Assembly (NCBI RefSeq): GCF_039542225.1
Contig: NZ_BAABHS010000007.1
Location: 124,001-188,000, forward strand
Source of the DNA: Yinghuangia aomiensis
GTDB taxonomy: Bacteria > Actinomycetota > Actinomycetes > Streptomycetales > Streptomycetaceae
DNA length: 64,000 nt
Direction: 5' to 3'
Of the stretch, positions 44,662-55,301 are shown in pieces. Made by a program: the position numbers and the translations under genes. The stretch's first letter is position 1. Each line of letters starts with the position of its first letter. The notes beneath the pieces are model-generated. The model made no database searches, was not told the origin of the DNA, and saw nothing but the letters and a program-made list of their open reading frames with translations.

Positions 44662-47127
44662 ATGGCCCGCCGCAGCACGAAGACGCCTGGCCAGGACCAG
44701 CCCGACGATTTCGAGGAACGCATCCTCGACATCGACGTCGTCGACGAGATGCAAAGCTCGTACCTGGAGTACGCGTATTCGGTCATCTACTCGCGCGCCA
44801 TTCCGGACGCGCGGGACGGGCTCAAGCCCGTGCACCGCCGGATCCTCTACCAGGCCAACGAAATGGGGCTGCGCCCCGACCGCGGGTACGTCAAGTGCGC
44901 GCGCGTGGTCGGCGAAGTCATGGGCCGCCTGCATCCGCACGGCGACACCGCCATCTACGACGCGCTGGTCCGGATGGCCCAGCCGTTCTCGATGCGGCTG
45001 CCGCTCGTGGACGGGCACGGCAACTTCGGGTCGCTCGGCAACGACGACCCGCCCGCCGCCATGCGCTACACCGAGTGCCGCCTGCCCGCCCCGGCGATGC
45101 TCATGGTCGAGTCGATCGACGAAGACACCGTCGACTTCACACCCAACTACGACGGCCAGGAGCAGGAACCGCAGGTCCTCCCCGCGTCGTTCCCGAACCT
45201 GCTGGTCAACGGGACGACCGGCATCGCGGTCGGCATGGCGACGAACATGCCGCCGCACAACCTCGCCGAGGTCGTGGCCGCCGCCCGCGAGCTGATCCGC
45301 CGCCCGCACGCCACGCTCGACGACCTGATGAAGCACATCCCCGGCCCCGACCTGCCGACCGGCGGACGGGTCGTCGGGCTGGGCGGCATCCGGGACGCCT
45401 ACGAGGGCGGCCGCGGCACCTTCAAGATCCGCGCCACCGCGACCGTGGAGAACGTCACCCCGCGCCGCCGCGGCATCGTGGTCACCGAACTCCCCTACAA
45501 CGTGGGCCCGGAGAAGGTGATCGCCAAGGTCAAGGAGCTGGTGCAGAGCAAGAAGATCCAGGGCATCTCCGACCTCAAGGACCTCACCGACCGCGCGCAC
45601 GGCCTGCGCCTGGTCATCGAGGTCAAGAACGGCTTCAACCCGGAAGCCATCCTCGAGCAGCTCTACAAGCTGACGCCGATGGAAGAAACCTTCGGCATCA
45701 ACAACGTCGCCCTCGTCGACGGCCAGCCGCTCACCCTCGGCCTCAAGGAACTCCTCGAGGTCTACCTCGACCACCGCTTCGAGGTGGTGCGCCGCCGCAG
45801 CGAGCACCGCCGCCGCAAGCGCCAGGACCGCCTGCACCTGGTCCTCGGTTTGCTCGTCGCGCTCGTCGACATCGACCGCGTCATCGAGCTGATCCGCAGC
45901 AGCGACAACGCCGCCCAGGCCAAGGAACGCCTGATGGAGACCTTCGGGCTCTCCGACATCCAGGCCACCTACATCCTCGACACGCCGCTGCGCCGACTGA
46001 CCCGGTTCGACCGGATCGAGCTGGAGAGCGAACGCGACCGGTTGGAGGAGGAGATCGCCGAGCTGACCGCGATCCTCGACTCGGACCAGCGGCTCCGCAA
46101 GATCGTCTCGGACGAGCTGGCCGCGGTGGCGAAGAAGCACGGCACGCCGCGGCGCACCGTGCTGCTGGAATCGGCGGGCGCGCCGGCGACGGCGGTGCCG
46201 CTGGAGGTCACCGACGACCCGTGCCACGTGCTGCTGTCGTCGACCGGCCTGCTCGCCCGCACCGCGGGCGGCGACCCGCTGCCCGTCGAGGGCAGCCGGC
46301 ACAAGCACGATCTGGTGGTCTCCGCGATCACCGCGACGGTGCGCGCCGAGATCGGCGTGGTCACCGACACCGGGCGGCTGCTGCGGGTCAACGTCGTCGA
46401 CCTGCCCGCGCTGCCGCCGAGCAGCGTGGCGCCGAACCTGTCGGGCGGCGCGCCGATCAGCGAGTTCGCCTCGCTGGAGGCGGACGAGAAGGTCGTCTGC
46501 CTGACCACGCTGTCCGCGGACTCGCCGGGCCTCGCGCTCGGCACCCTGCAAGGCGTGGTCAAGCGGGTCATCCCCGACTACCCGACGAACAAGGACGAGC
46601 TGGAGGTCATCGCCCTCAAGGACGGCGACCGGATCGTCGGCGGCGTCGAACTCAGGACCGGCGACGAGGACCTGGTCTTCATCACCGACGACGCGCAGCT
46701 GCTGCGCTATCCGGCCTCCCTGGTGCGCCCGCAAGGCCGTCCGGCGGCCGGCATGGCGGGTATCAAGGTCGCGGACGGCCGCAAGGTCGTGTCGTTCACC
46801 GCGGTCGACCCGGCCGTGGACGCGGTCGTGGTGACCGTGGCGGCGTTCAGCGGCGACGCGCTGTTCGGCGCCGAGCACGGCACCGCGAAGGTCACGCCGT
46901 TCGCGGAGTACCCGCGCAAGGGCCGCGCCACCGGCGGGGTGCGCTGCCAGCGCTTCCTCAAGGGCGAGACGGCGCTGTCGGTCGCCTGGGCGGGCCCGAC
47001 GCCGGTGCGTGCCTCGAACGCCAACGGGATGCCGGTGGAGCTGCCCGAACTCGACCGGCGCCGGGACGGCTCCGGCACGCCGCTGGCCAAGGCGGTCGCT
47101 GTGATCGGCGGTCCGGCGGGGGCCTGA
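44662..47127 (+). CDS. parC: Topoisomerase IV / second gyrase subunit A (ParC)
   Basis: An 821-aa type IIA topoisomerase A subunit. Catalytic Tyr136 in PAAMRYTECRL, the quinolone-region HPHGDTAIYDALVRMAQPFS, then a coiled-coil region (about 355-490, including RRRSEHRRRKRQDRLHLVL) and a C-terminal beta-propeller (about 500-810) with less regular GyrA-box repeats. No canonical gyrase box with QRRGG is obvious, which favours decatenation (topo IV) over supercoiling. Start ATG with AAGGAG 13 nt upstream. It pairs with parE at 52708-54819, about 5.6 kb away on the other strand. Confidence 0.93.
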   Translation: MARRSTKTPGQDQPDDFEERILDIDVVDEMQSSYLEYAYSVIYSRAIPDARDGLKPVHRRILYQANEMGLRPDRGYVKCARVVGEVMGRLHPHGDTAIYDALVRMAQPFSMRLPLVDGHGNFGSLGNDDPPAAMRYTECRLPAPAMLMVESIDEDTVDFTPNYDGQEQEPQVLPASFPNLLVNGTTGIAVGMATNMPPHNLAEVVAAARELIRRPHATLDDLMKHIPGPDLPTGGRVVGLGGIRDAYEGGRGTFKIRATATVENVTPRRRGIVVTELPYNVGPEKVIAKVKELVQSKKIQGISDLKDLTDRAHGLRLVIEVKNGFNPEAILEQLYKLTPMEETFGINNVALVDGQPLTLGLKELLEVYLDHRFEVVRRRSEHRRRKRQDRLHLVLGLLVALVDIDRVIELIRSSDNAAQAKERLMETFGLSDIQATYILDTPLRRLTRFDRIELESERDRLEEEIAELTAILDSDQRLRKIVSDELAAVAKKHGTPRRTVLLESAGAPATAVPLEVTDDPCHVLLSSTGLLARTAGGDPLPVEGSRHKHDLVVSAITATVRAEIGVVTDTGRLLRVNVVDLPALPPSSVAPNLSGGAPISEFASLEADEKVVCLTTLSADSPGLALGTLQGVVKRVIPDYPTNKDELEVIALKDGDRIVGGVELRTGDEDLVFITDDAQLLRYPASLVRPQGRPAAGMAGIKVADGRKVVSFTAVDPAVDAVVVTVAAFSGDALFGAEHGTAKVTPFAEYPRKGRATGGVRCQRFLKGETALSVAWAGPTPVRASNANGMPVELPELDRRRDGSGTPLAKAVAVIGGPAGA

Positions 47128-47144
47128 CCCCGGAGCAGTACCTG

Positions 47145-47181
47145 CCGACGGCCCGGACGGATTTTCCGTCCGGGCCGTCGG
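47145..47181 (+). terminator. Terminator after parC
   Basis: A 16-bp perfect stem (47145-47160 and 47166-47181), ATTTT loop, followed by CGTTTCC, 17 nt past the parC stop. Confidence 0.85.
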
Positions 47182-47217
47182 CGTTTCCGCAGGTCGTCGA
47201 CCTCGCATCCGAATTCA

Positions 47218-47278
47218 CGCAACCAAAGGTTGCGCATTCCCCGACCACCGCCTAAGATCACATGCAACCAAAGGTTGC
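47218..47278 (+). promoter_or_regulatory. Two ArsR-type operators before the SRPBCC-ArsR operon
   Basis: GCAACC-AAA-GGTTGC occurs twice, extended to CGCAACCAAAGGTTGCG (47218-47234) in the first and at 47264-47278 in the second. Their centres are 45 bp apart, about 4.3 helical turns. TAAGAT at 47252-47257 is a possible -10 between them. The natural ligand-responsive repressor is the ArsR encoded as the second gene (autoregulation). Confidence 0.75.
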
Positions 47279-47295
47279 GAAAGGAGGCGGCCGGT

Positions 47296-47757
47296 ATGGA
47301 GTACGGCAGCATCGAACGGGAGATCCACATCGACGCCACCCCCGAGGTGGTCTACGAGGTGGTCAGCAAGCCGGAGCACCTGCGCGAGTGGTGGCCGGAC
47401 GACGCCGAACTCGACCCCGTCCCGGGCGGCACCGGCCGGATCCGGTTCGGCGACCCGGACTCCCCCGACGCCCAGGGCTCCCCCGTCACCGTCATGGAAG
47501 CCGACCCGCCGCGGCGGTTCTCCTTCCGCTGGGTCTACGACGACGACGCGACCGCCGCACCGGACAACTCGCTGCTGGTGACCTTCGACCTGGTCCCGTC
47601 CGGCACGGGGACGCTGCTGCGCTTCCGCGAGGACGGCTTCCGCGAACGCGGCTGGGAAGCCGCGGTGCTGGAACAGGCCTACCTCGAACACGCCGAGGGC
47701 TGGAACCACTTCCTCCCCCGCCTGGCCGCCTACGCCGCGAAGCTGGCGACGCCATGA
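47296..47757 (+). CDS. SRPBCC (AHSA1-type) domain protein
   Basis: A 153-aa START-like protein that starts MEYGSIEREIHIDATPEVVY after AAAGGAGGC. Key stretches: EHLREWWPDDAELDPVPGG, PPRRFSFRWVYDDDATAAPD, GTGTLLRFREDGFRERGWEA. A hydrophobic-ligand pocket is expected. It is the first gene behind twin operators; the stop overlaps the ArsR gene start (ATGA). Members of this AHSA1-ArsR pair are thought to bind a small hydrophobic compound. Confidence 0.9.
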   Translation: MEYGSIEREIHIDATPEVVYEVVSKPEHLREWWPDDAELDPVPGGTGRIRFGDPDSPDAQGSPVTVMEADPPRRFSFRWVYDDDATAAPDNSLLVTFDLVPSGTGTLLRFREDGFRERGWEAAVLEQAYLEHAEGWNHFLPRLAAYAAKLATP

Positions 47758-48119
47758 GCGTCACCGTCGACGACGACCTCTGGTCGGCGGTCGGCGATCC
47801 GATCCGGCGGCGCATGCTCGACCTGCTGCTCGCCGGCGGCGGCGGAACGGCGACCACCCTCAGCGAGCAACTGCCGGTCACCCGGCAGGCCGTCACCAAA
47901 CACCTGGGCGTGCTCGGCAGGGTCGGACTGGTGCACGGCACCCCGTCCGGCCGGGAACGGCTCTACCACGTCGACGAGGCACAACTGGCGCGCGCCGTCG
48001 CGCAGTTGTCCGCCGTCGGCGCCACCTGGGACGCCCGGCTCCAGCGCATCAAGCGCCTCGCCGAGACCATCCAGCGCACCAGGAACAGCCAGGGCACCGA
48101 TTCCGCCGAGAACGGCTGA
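47754..48119 (+). CDS. ArsR-family winged-helix repressor
   Basis: A 121-aa regulator, MSVTVDDDLWSAVGDPIRRR onwards; the recognition helix is in TRQAVTKHLGVLGRVGLVHG with the wing SGRERLYHV. No Cys pair for metal binding, so it belongs to the metal-free ArsR type coupled to SRPBCC proteins. It should bind the two GCAACCAAAGGTTGC sites ahead of the operon. Translation coupled to the gene before by ATGA. Confidence 0.92.
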   Translation: MSVTVDDDLWSAVGDPIRRRMLDLLLAGGGGTATTLSEQLPVTRQAVTKHLGVLGRVGLVHGTPSGRERLYHVDEAQLARAVAQLSAVGATWDARLQRIKRLAETIQRTRNSQGTDSAENG

Positions 48120-48179
48120 ACCCCGCACCCGCACCATGCACGGCACGGAAGACACAACGGACGAGAAAGAGGCAATGCC

Positions 48180-48617
48180 ATGGACATTCTGCACAGGGTC
48201 GGCGCCAAGGCCTCGCCGGAGACCGTCTACACGGCCCTCACCACGCTGGACGGACTGGCGGACTGGTGGACCGAGGACGTCAAGGGCTCCGCGGACGAGG
48301 GCGGCGTCGTCGCCTTCCGCTTCGCCCAGGGCGGTTTCGACATGAAGGTGCTGGAGACCCGGCCCGCCGAAGCGGTGGTCTGGGAGGTCGTCGACGGCCC
48401 CGAGGAGTGGATCGGCACCCACATCCGCTTCGACCTCAAGCAGGAGGACGGCTTCACGATCGTGCTGTTCCGGCACGAAGGCTGGCGGGAGGAAGTGGAG
48501 TTCATGAGCCACTGCAGCACGAAATGGGCGACCTTCCTGATGAGCCTCAAGCGGCTCGCCGAGACCGGCACCGGCGAACCGGCCCCGCGCGACGTCCAGG
48601 TCAGCAACTGGCACTGA
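48180..48617 (+). CDS. Second SRPBCC domain protein of the ArsR cassette
   Basis: A 145-aa START-like protein that starts MDILHRVGAKASPETVYTAL; SRPBCC features are LDGLADWWTEDVKGSADEGG, VVWEVVDGPEEWIGTHIRFD, HCSTKWATFLMSLKRLAETG. It differs from the first copy in family type (about 20% visual similarity only). Lies 60 nt after the ArsR gene with GAAAGAGG ahead of ATG, probably in the same operon. Both may share ligand handling. Confidence 0.88.
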   Translation: MDILHRVGAKASPETVYTALTTLDGLADWWTEDVKGSADEGGVVAFRFAQGGFDMKVLETRPAEAVVWEVVDGPEEWIGTHIRFDLKQEDGFTIVLFRHEGWREEVEFMSHCSTKWATFLMSLKRLAETGTGEPAPRDVQVSNWH

Positions 48618-48625
48618 GCGACAAC

Positions 48626-48666
48626 CGCCGGCGCCGCGCGGGCCGCATGCCCGCACGGCGCCGGCG
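48626..48666 (+). terminator. Terminator after the SRPBCC-ArsR operon
   Basis: An 18-bp stem (48626-48643 and 48649-48666) with one mismatch and a CGCAT loop, 8 nt past the last stop. Confidence 0.8.
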
Positions 48667-48730
48667 TGCGCTCGGACCCGGACCGGCGGCCTTCGGGCCA
48701 CGCCGTGGCCGGGGATCCACCAGACAAGGC

Positions 48731-49207
48731 TTAGCTGTGCGCGTAGTCGGCCGCGAACCGCTCCAGCAGGTCCAGCGACCGCTCGTACTTCGCCCGCAGC
48801 CGCACCTGCGTGGCGGGGTCGAGCTGCCCCAGCCGCACCTCGGACCGGTTGTCGGCGATGTCGGCGCGCTTCACCACCAGCGCGATCGGGTCCGCGGCCG
48901 CCCGCGCCATGCTCGACTCCAGCGGCTCGCGCGGCTCCTTCGACAACGCCACCACCGCGACGACCACCCGCTCCGGGCAGCCCGCGTGGCGCAAGTCGAC
49001 AGCCGACACCTCGGTGTCCTCGATGACGTCGTGCAGCACCGCCGCCATCTTCGCCGCATCACCGTCCACCGCGGCCATCACCCGCAGCGGGTGGGCGATA
49101 TAGGGCTTCCCGCCCTTGTCGAGCTGGCCTTCATGCGCGCGCCGCGCAAGCAGCACCGCATCGGCCAACGTGAAGTCCGCGCCGGTATCGCCGGTCTTTC
49201 CATCCAT
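48731..49207 (-). CDS. Small RelA/SpoT-type HD hydrolase (Mesh1-like)
   Basis: A 158-aa HD protein without a synthetase domain. HD sites: HEGQLDKGGKPYIAHPLRVM (first His, His-Pro), MAAVLHDVIEDTEVSAVD (His-Asp and Glu-Asp) and VVKRADIADNRSEV (Lys-x-x-Asp and Asn). The pattern matches ppGpp hydrolase domains of SpoT/Mesh1. Full length of the family (150-190 aa). Likely alarmone or related nucleotide hydrolase in the cytoplasm; the true substrate needs an assay. ATG at 49207. Confidence 0.82.
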   Translation of the reverse strand: MDGKTGDTGADFTLADAVLLARRAHEGQLDKGGKPYIAHPLRVMAAVDGDAAKMAAVLHDVIEDTEVSAVDLRHAGCPERVVVAVVALSKEPREPLESSMARAAADPIALVVKRADIADNRSEVRLGQLDPATQVRLRAKYERSLDLLERFAADYAHS

Positions 49208-49392
49208 GCCGGTGCACTCCCCCGGTCTCGGTCGTCCTCCCACCGTAGCCCTCGGCGATCATCCGGGCCGGACGAGCGCCGCCGGAATACCCGGAAGACC
49301 CGGATTCGTCACGGATTATGCGCCGCCTGTCAGGCAAGATGCACACCCGACGCGGATCCTTCCGAAAAGTCGACCATGTACGGTACGCAATC

Positions 49393-50304
49393 GTGGAGAC
49401 GACCTGCTCAGTCCTGTCCCGCGAGTACGCCGAGCCCATGGCCGGCACCGCGCCGACCGCGCGCGGCTGGCTGCTCATCGAACACCCGGGCCCGTGGGGC
49501 GCCAAGGCGCTCACCGGCAGCCGCGGCCTCGACCCGGACATCGGCCGCGCCGTGGAACGCGCCGCCGCCGCGGCCGGGTTCCGCGCCACCCTGATCCGGT
49601 CCACCGGCCGCACCGCCGACCTCGCCGCGCTGCGGACGGTGATCCTGGCGTGGACCGAACCCGGCGCCACGTGGATGCGCCGCTTCACCGTCTCCTCCGC
49701 CGAGGAGCTGCGCGACCTCGACTTCGCCGCGCTCGCCGGCCCCGTCGAACCCGCGATCGGCGAACCGTGCACCGACCCGGTCGTCCTGGTGTGCACGAAC
49801 GGCAAACGCGACCGCTGCTGCGCGACCGAAGGCCGCCCGCTGGCGGAGGCCCTCGCGCACCGGCTGCCCGGACACGTGTGGGAAGCCACCCACCTGGGCG
49901 GGCACCGCTTCGCCCCGACCGCGGTCGTCCTCCCCGACGGCTACGTCTACGGCCGCCTCGACCCGGACACCGCCGTCGCGGCCTACGACGCCGCCCGGGC
50001 CGGCGGCATGCGGATCGCCGACTGCCGCGGCCGGGCCACCTGGCCGCGCCCCGCGCAGGCCGCGGAACTGGCGGTCCGCGAGGACACCGGCGAGACCGCC
50101 GCCGACGTGCTTCGCGTCGCGGCGCCCGTCGAGCACGAGGACGCCGAGCACGTGTGGACCGTGCGCGTGGACCACGTCGACGGCCGCACCTGGACGGTCG
50201 AGGTGACCGGCCGCACCGAGGAGCCGCCGCGCCCGGAGAGCTGCGGCAAGGGCTTCGGCAATCCGCTCAGCATGCTGCCGCGCCTGGTGACGCCCGCGCA
50301 CTGA
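49393..50304 (+). CDS. Sucrase/ferredoxin-like family protein
   Basis: A 303-aa protein with a C-terminal thioredoxin-like [2Fe-2S] (Suc_Fer-like) domain. Cysteines are clustered in VLVCTNGKRDRCCATEGRPL and the conserved HLGGHRFAPTAVVLPDGYVY follows. The N-terminal half has ARGWLLIEHPGPWGAKALTG, typical of the family. GTG at 49393 has no Shine-Dalgarno and may be leaderless (TACGGT just upstream could be a -10). Function in redox handling is inferred. Known members form an Fe-S protein of unknown role. Confidence 0.85.
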   Translation: METTCSVLSREYAEPMAGTAPTARGWLLIEHPGPWGAKALTGSRGLDPDIGRAVERAAAAAGFRATLIRSTGRTADLAALRTVILAWTEPGATWMRRFTVSSAEELRDLDFAALAGPVEPAIGEPCTDPVVLVCTNGKRDRCCATEGRPLAEALAHRLPGHVWEATHLGGHRFAPTAVVLPDGYVYGRLDPDTAVAAYDAARAGGMRIADCRGRATWPRPAQAAELAVREDTGETAADVLRVAAPVEHEDAEHVWTVRVDHVDGRTWTVEVTGRTEEPPRPESCGKGFGNPLSMLPRLVTPAH

Positions 50305-50347
50305 CCGACCGCCCGCCCGCCGACCGGCCGCGCTCCGACCGGGCCGG

Positions 50348-51985
50348 TCAGTACGCGCCCGCGCCGGTCAGGGAACGGACCTCCATCTCCGCGTACTTCG
50401 ACGGGTCCGCGGGCACCTTCGCGGTCATCGTGCCGATCCAGCCGCACAGGAATCCGATGGGGATGGACACAATCCCCGGGTTCTCCAGTGGGAACCAGTG
50501 GAAGTCCACCCCGGAGACCAGCGGGTTCTTCCCGCCGGACACCACCGGCGAGAACACCACGAGCACCACGGACGAGACAAGGCCGCCGTAGATCGCCCAC
50601 AGCGTGCCGCGGGTGTTGAACCGCCGCCAGAACAGCGTGAACAGGATCGTCGGCAGGTTGGCCGAGGCCGCCACCGCGAACGCCAGCGCGACCAGGAACG
50701 CCACGTTGAGCTTCTGCGCGCTCAGGCTCAGCGCGATCGCGACCGCACCGATCACGATCGCGGACAGCCGCGCCGCGGCGATCTCCTCCTTCTCACTGGC
50801 ACGGCCCTTGTGGATCACCGAGGCATACAGGTCGTGCGCGGCCGAAGCCGACGACGCCAGCGTCAGCCCCGCCACCACCGCCAGGATCGTCGCGAACGCC
50901 ACCGCGGCAATCACCGCCAGCAGCACCACGCCGCCCAACGAGTCGCCGCCCCCGCCGAGTTCGCGTGCCAGCAGGGGAAGCGCCGTATTGCCCGCCGCGT
51001 TGGACGCGCGGATCTCGTCCGAGCCGAGCACCGCGGCGGCACCGAAGCCCAGCGCGATCGTCATCAGGTAGAACGCGCCGATGAGCCCGATCGCCCACAT
51101 CACCGACCGGCGCGCGGCCCGCGCCGTCGGCACCGTGTAGAACCGCACCAGGATGTGCGGCAGGCCCGCCGTGCCCAGCACCAGCGCGAGCGCCAGGCTG
51201 ATGAAGTCGATCCGGCTGGTCAGCGACGTGCCGTACTGCAGGCCCGGGCGCAGGAAGGACTCGCCCTTGCCGCTGGTCTGCGCGGCCGTGTGCAGCATCG
51301 CGTTCACGTCGCCGTGGAAGCGCACCAGCACCAGCACCGTCAGCAGCACCGCGCCCGCCATCAGCAGCCCGGCCTTGACGATCTGGATCCAGGTCGTGCC
51401 CTTCATGCCGCCGAACGTCACGTAGACGATCATCAGCGCCCCGACCACGACGATCGTGACCGTCTGCGCCGATCCATGGCCGTCGCCCAGCAGCAGCGCC
51501 ACCAGCGAACCCGCGCCGACCATCTGCGCCACCAGGTACAGGATCGACACGACGATCGACGACGCGCCCGCGGCCGTGCGCACCGGGCGCCGGCTCATCC
51601 GGAAGGCGAGCACGTCGGCCATCGTGTAGCGGCCGCAGTTGCGGACGAGTTCGGCGACCAGCATCAGCACGACGAGCCAGGCGACGAGGAACCCGATCGA
51701 GTACAGGAACCCGTCGTAGCCGACCAGCGAGATCAGCCCCGCGATGCCGAGGAACGACGCCGCCGACATGTAGTCGCCGGCGATCGCCAACCCGTTCTGC
51801 GCCGCGGAGAACGAACGCCCGCCGGTGTAGAAGTCGTTGGCGGTGCGGTTGTGGCGGCTCGCCCACACGGTGATGACCAGCGTGACGGCCACGAAGCCGA
51901 CGAACAGGCCGATCGTCAGCATGCGGTGGTTGCCGCCGGCCGCCGCCTCGGCGAGCGGGACGGCGGAAGCGGAGGAGGGGGTCAT
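50348..51985 (-). CDS. Sodium:solute symporter, acetate permease (ActP/MctC) type
   Basis: A 545-aa SSS-family protein with about 13 membrane segments: the start AEAAAGGNHRMLTIGLFVGF, HNRTANDFYTGGRSFSAAQN, GDYMSAASFLGIAGLISLVG, GAGSLVALLLGD, AAFMKGTTWIQIV-type region (GGMKGTTWIQIVKAGLLMAG). It is likely a Na+ or H+ coupled uptake of acetate or pyruvate. ATG two bases before the DUF485 stop in the reverse reading order (spacing 2 nt): DUF485-symporter operon as in yjcH-actP. Confidence 0.92.
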   Translation of the reverse strand: MTPSSASAVPLAEAAAGGNHRMLTIGLFVGFVAVTLVITVWASRHNRTANDFYTGGRSFSAAQNGLAIAGDYMSAASFLGIAGLISLVGYDGFLYSIGFLVAWLVVLMLVAELVRNCGRYTMADVLAFRMSRRPVRTAAGASSIVVSILYLVAQMVGAGSLVALLLGDGHGSAQTVTIVVVGALMIVYVTFGGMKGTTWIQIVKAGLLMAGAVLLTVLVLVRFHGDVNAMLHTAAQTSGKGESFLRPGLQYGTSLTSRIDFISLALALVLGTAGLPHILVRFYTVPTARAARRSVMWAIGLIGAFYLMTIALGFGAAAVLGSDEIRASNAAGNTALPLLARELGGGGDSLGGVVLLAVIAAVAFATILAVVAGLTLASSASAAHDLYASVIHKGRASEKEEIAAARLSAIVIGAVAIALSLSAQKLNVAFLVALAFAVAASANLPTILFTLFWRRFNTRGTLWAIYGGLVSSVVLVVFSPVVSGGKNPLVSGVDFHWFPLENPGIVSIPIGFLCGWIGTMTAKVPADPSKYAEMEVRSLTGAGAY

Positions 51986-51987
51986 CG

Positions 51988-52437
51988 TCACCGGAACCGC
52001 TCCTGGGTGTCCCAGCGCAGGTCGAGCGCCGCACGGTCGCGCTTGCGGCTCGCATGCCGCGCGTACAGCCACGTGACCGCGAACGTCGAGGCGAACTGCG
52101 CCAGCCCGAACGCGAACGCCACGTTGAACTCGCCGACGATCCGGTGCCCCATGAGGCCGCGGGCCATCGTCGACGCGAGCACATAAGCCAGGTACCAGGC
52201 CAGGAAAAGCGTCGACATGGGGAACACGAAGTCGCGGTAGCGGCGGCGGATCTCCTGGAACTCCGGACTCGCCTGCACCTGGAGGTACACGTCCGAGCGC
52301 ACGTCGCCGGCGGGCTCGTGCGGCACCTCGGCCTCGCCGGGCCGCGCGGCGGGCACGGCGGCAGGTGCCGCGGCGGGCGCGGCAGGAACCGCCCCGGCCG
52401 TCCCGAACGCCCGGAAGCGGTGCGAACTGGTGGTCAC
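51988..52437 (-). CDS. DUF485 membrane protein (YjcH-type)
   Basis: A 149-aa protein with a GTG start. Ala/Pro-rich head (to about 40), then SDVYLQVQASPEFQEIRRRY and two membrane helices (about 68-88 and 104-126; MSTLFLAWYLAYVLASTMAR, VAFAFGLAQFASTFAVTWLY), ends with a basic tail (ARHASRKRDRAALDLRWD). DUF485 is the constant partner of acetate symporters (yjcH-actP) and is encoded directly ahead of the symporter here. Confidence 0.9.
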   Translation of the reverse strand: MTTSSHRFRAFGTAGAVPAAPAAAPAAVPAARPGEAEVPHEPAGDVRSDVYLQVQASPEFQEIRRRYRDFVFPMSTLFLAWYLAYVLASTMARGLMGHRIVGEFNVAFAFGLAQFASTFAVTWLYARHASRKRDRAALDLRWDTQERFR

Positions 52438-52638
52438 GAAAAGTCTCCTCGTCCGGTGTCCGCCGCCGGATCCGCCTCCCGAACTGCACGGGATCGCGGG
52501 GGATCACTCGGGGAAAATACGGGCGGACCGGTCTCAGCATGGTGAGCCGACCCGCCGCACACGGGGACGCGCTCCGGCTATTCACACGAAGGGATGAAAA
52601 CCGCGCCGAAACGGGGAAGTTCGAGCCGCGGACATGCC

Positions 52639-52672
52639 GGAGGGCCCGGAACCGACCGGTCCCGGGCCCTCC
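52639..52672 (-). terminator. Terminator after parE
   Basis: A 16-bp stem (52639-52654 and 52657-52672) with one mismatch and very short loop, about 35 nt downstream of the parE stop on the minus strand. Confidence 0.78.
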
Positions 52673-52707
52673 TTGGTACGTCCTACGCCGCCGCGGCGGC
52701 CGCCGCG

Positions 52708-54819
<2,112 letters not shown>

Positions 54820-55061
54820 GCGGGGCAACTCCCCTGGGTCGTCGGGTGCGTCGGAATTCCGGCGCACGGGTCCGATGGATGGGCGCCGGGCCGCGCCGAA
54901 GGTTCCGGCAGGGTCCGGGTGGTCTCGTGGGGCCGGTACGCGCTCACCGCGGGCCGCGGGCGCGAGCCCCTCCGCGGTGATCACCTGCGCGGCGCCGACG
55001 CAAGGCTACCGGTGCGGGGTGACCCTCCGGCGGCGGCTCGCCGCTTCAGACTACCCGAGAC

Positions 55062-55077
55062 TCGAATTTTTGTTCGA
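55062..55077. promoter_or_regulatory. Candidate LexA (SOS) box upstream of parE
   Basis: TCGAATTTTTGTTCGA: matches the actinobacterial LexA consensus TCGAAC-N4-GTTCGA at 11 of 12 specified positions. About 240 nt upstream of the parE GTG and beside the likely parE -10; 225 nt from the DUF7455 start. Confidence 0.6.
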
Positions 55078-55231
55078 CACCCGTTCGGCCGAGGGCATGA
55101 ACCGCCCGGCCACTGGGCACGTCCTTATGCACAGAGACACAACAGAGACGCACATCACGGAAGGATCAGGGCAAGAACTCTGGGAAAATGGGGTGTGCCC
55201 AACCGGGGTCGAACATGACACGATCACCCCC

Positions 55232-55259
55232 GGGAACGTTCGAGGCTGGTTTGATGTTG
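55232..55259 (+). promoter_or_regulatory. SigR-type promoter for DUF7455 gene
   Basis: GGGAAC (55232-55237), 18 nt, GTTG (55256-55259). The thiol-oxidative sigma factor SigR of Streptomyces uses GGGAAT-N18-GTT; one base differs. The predicted start near 55265 leaves a 36-nt leader before the GTG at 55302. Confidence 0.55.
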
Positions 55260-55301
55260 TGGACATCGAAGGCAGTCCTCGTCGAGTAGAGAAGAGGCGA
55301 C

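Larger units (their letters stand above)
54820..55301. other. Divergent parE / DUF7455 promoter region
   Basis: 482 bp with no gene seen. It contains the LexA-like box (55062-55077) and the SigR-type promoter (55232-55259). The minus-strand TAGTCT near 55055-55050 is a possible -10 for parE, just downstream of the LexA-like box, so a bound repressor there would cover the parE promoter. Confidence 0.5.
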
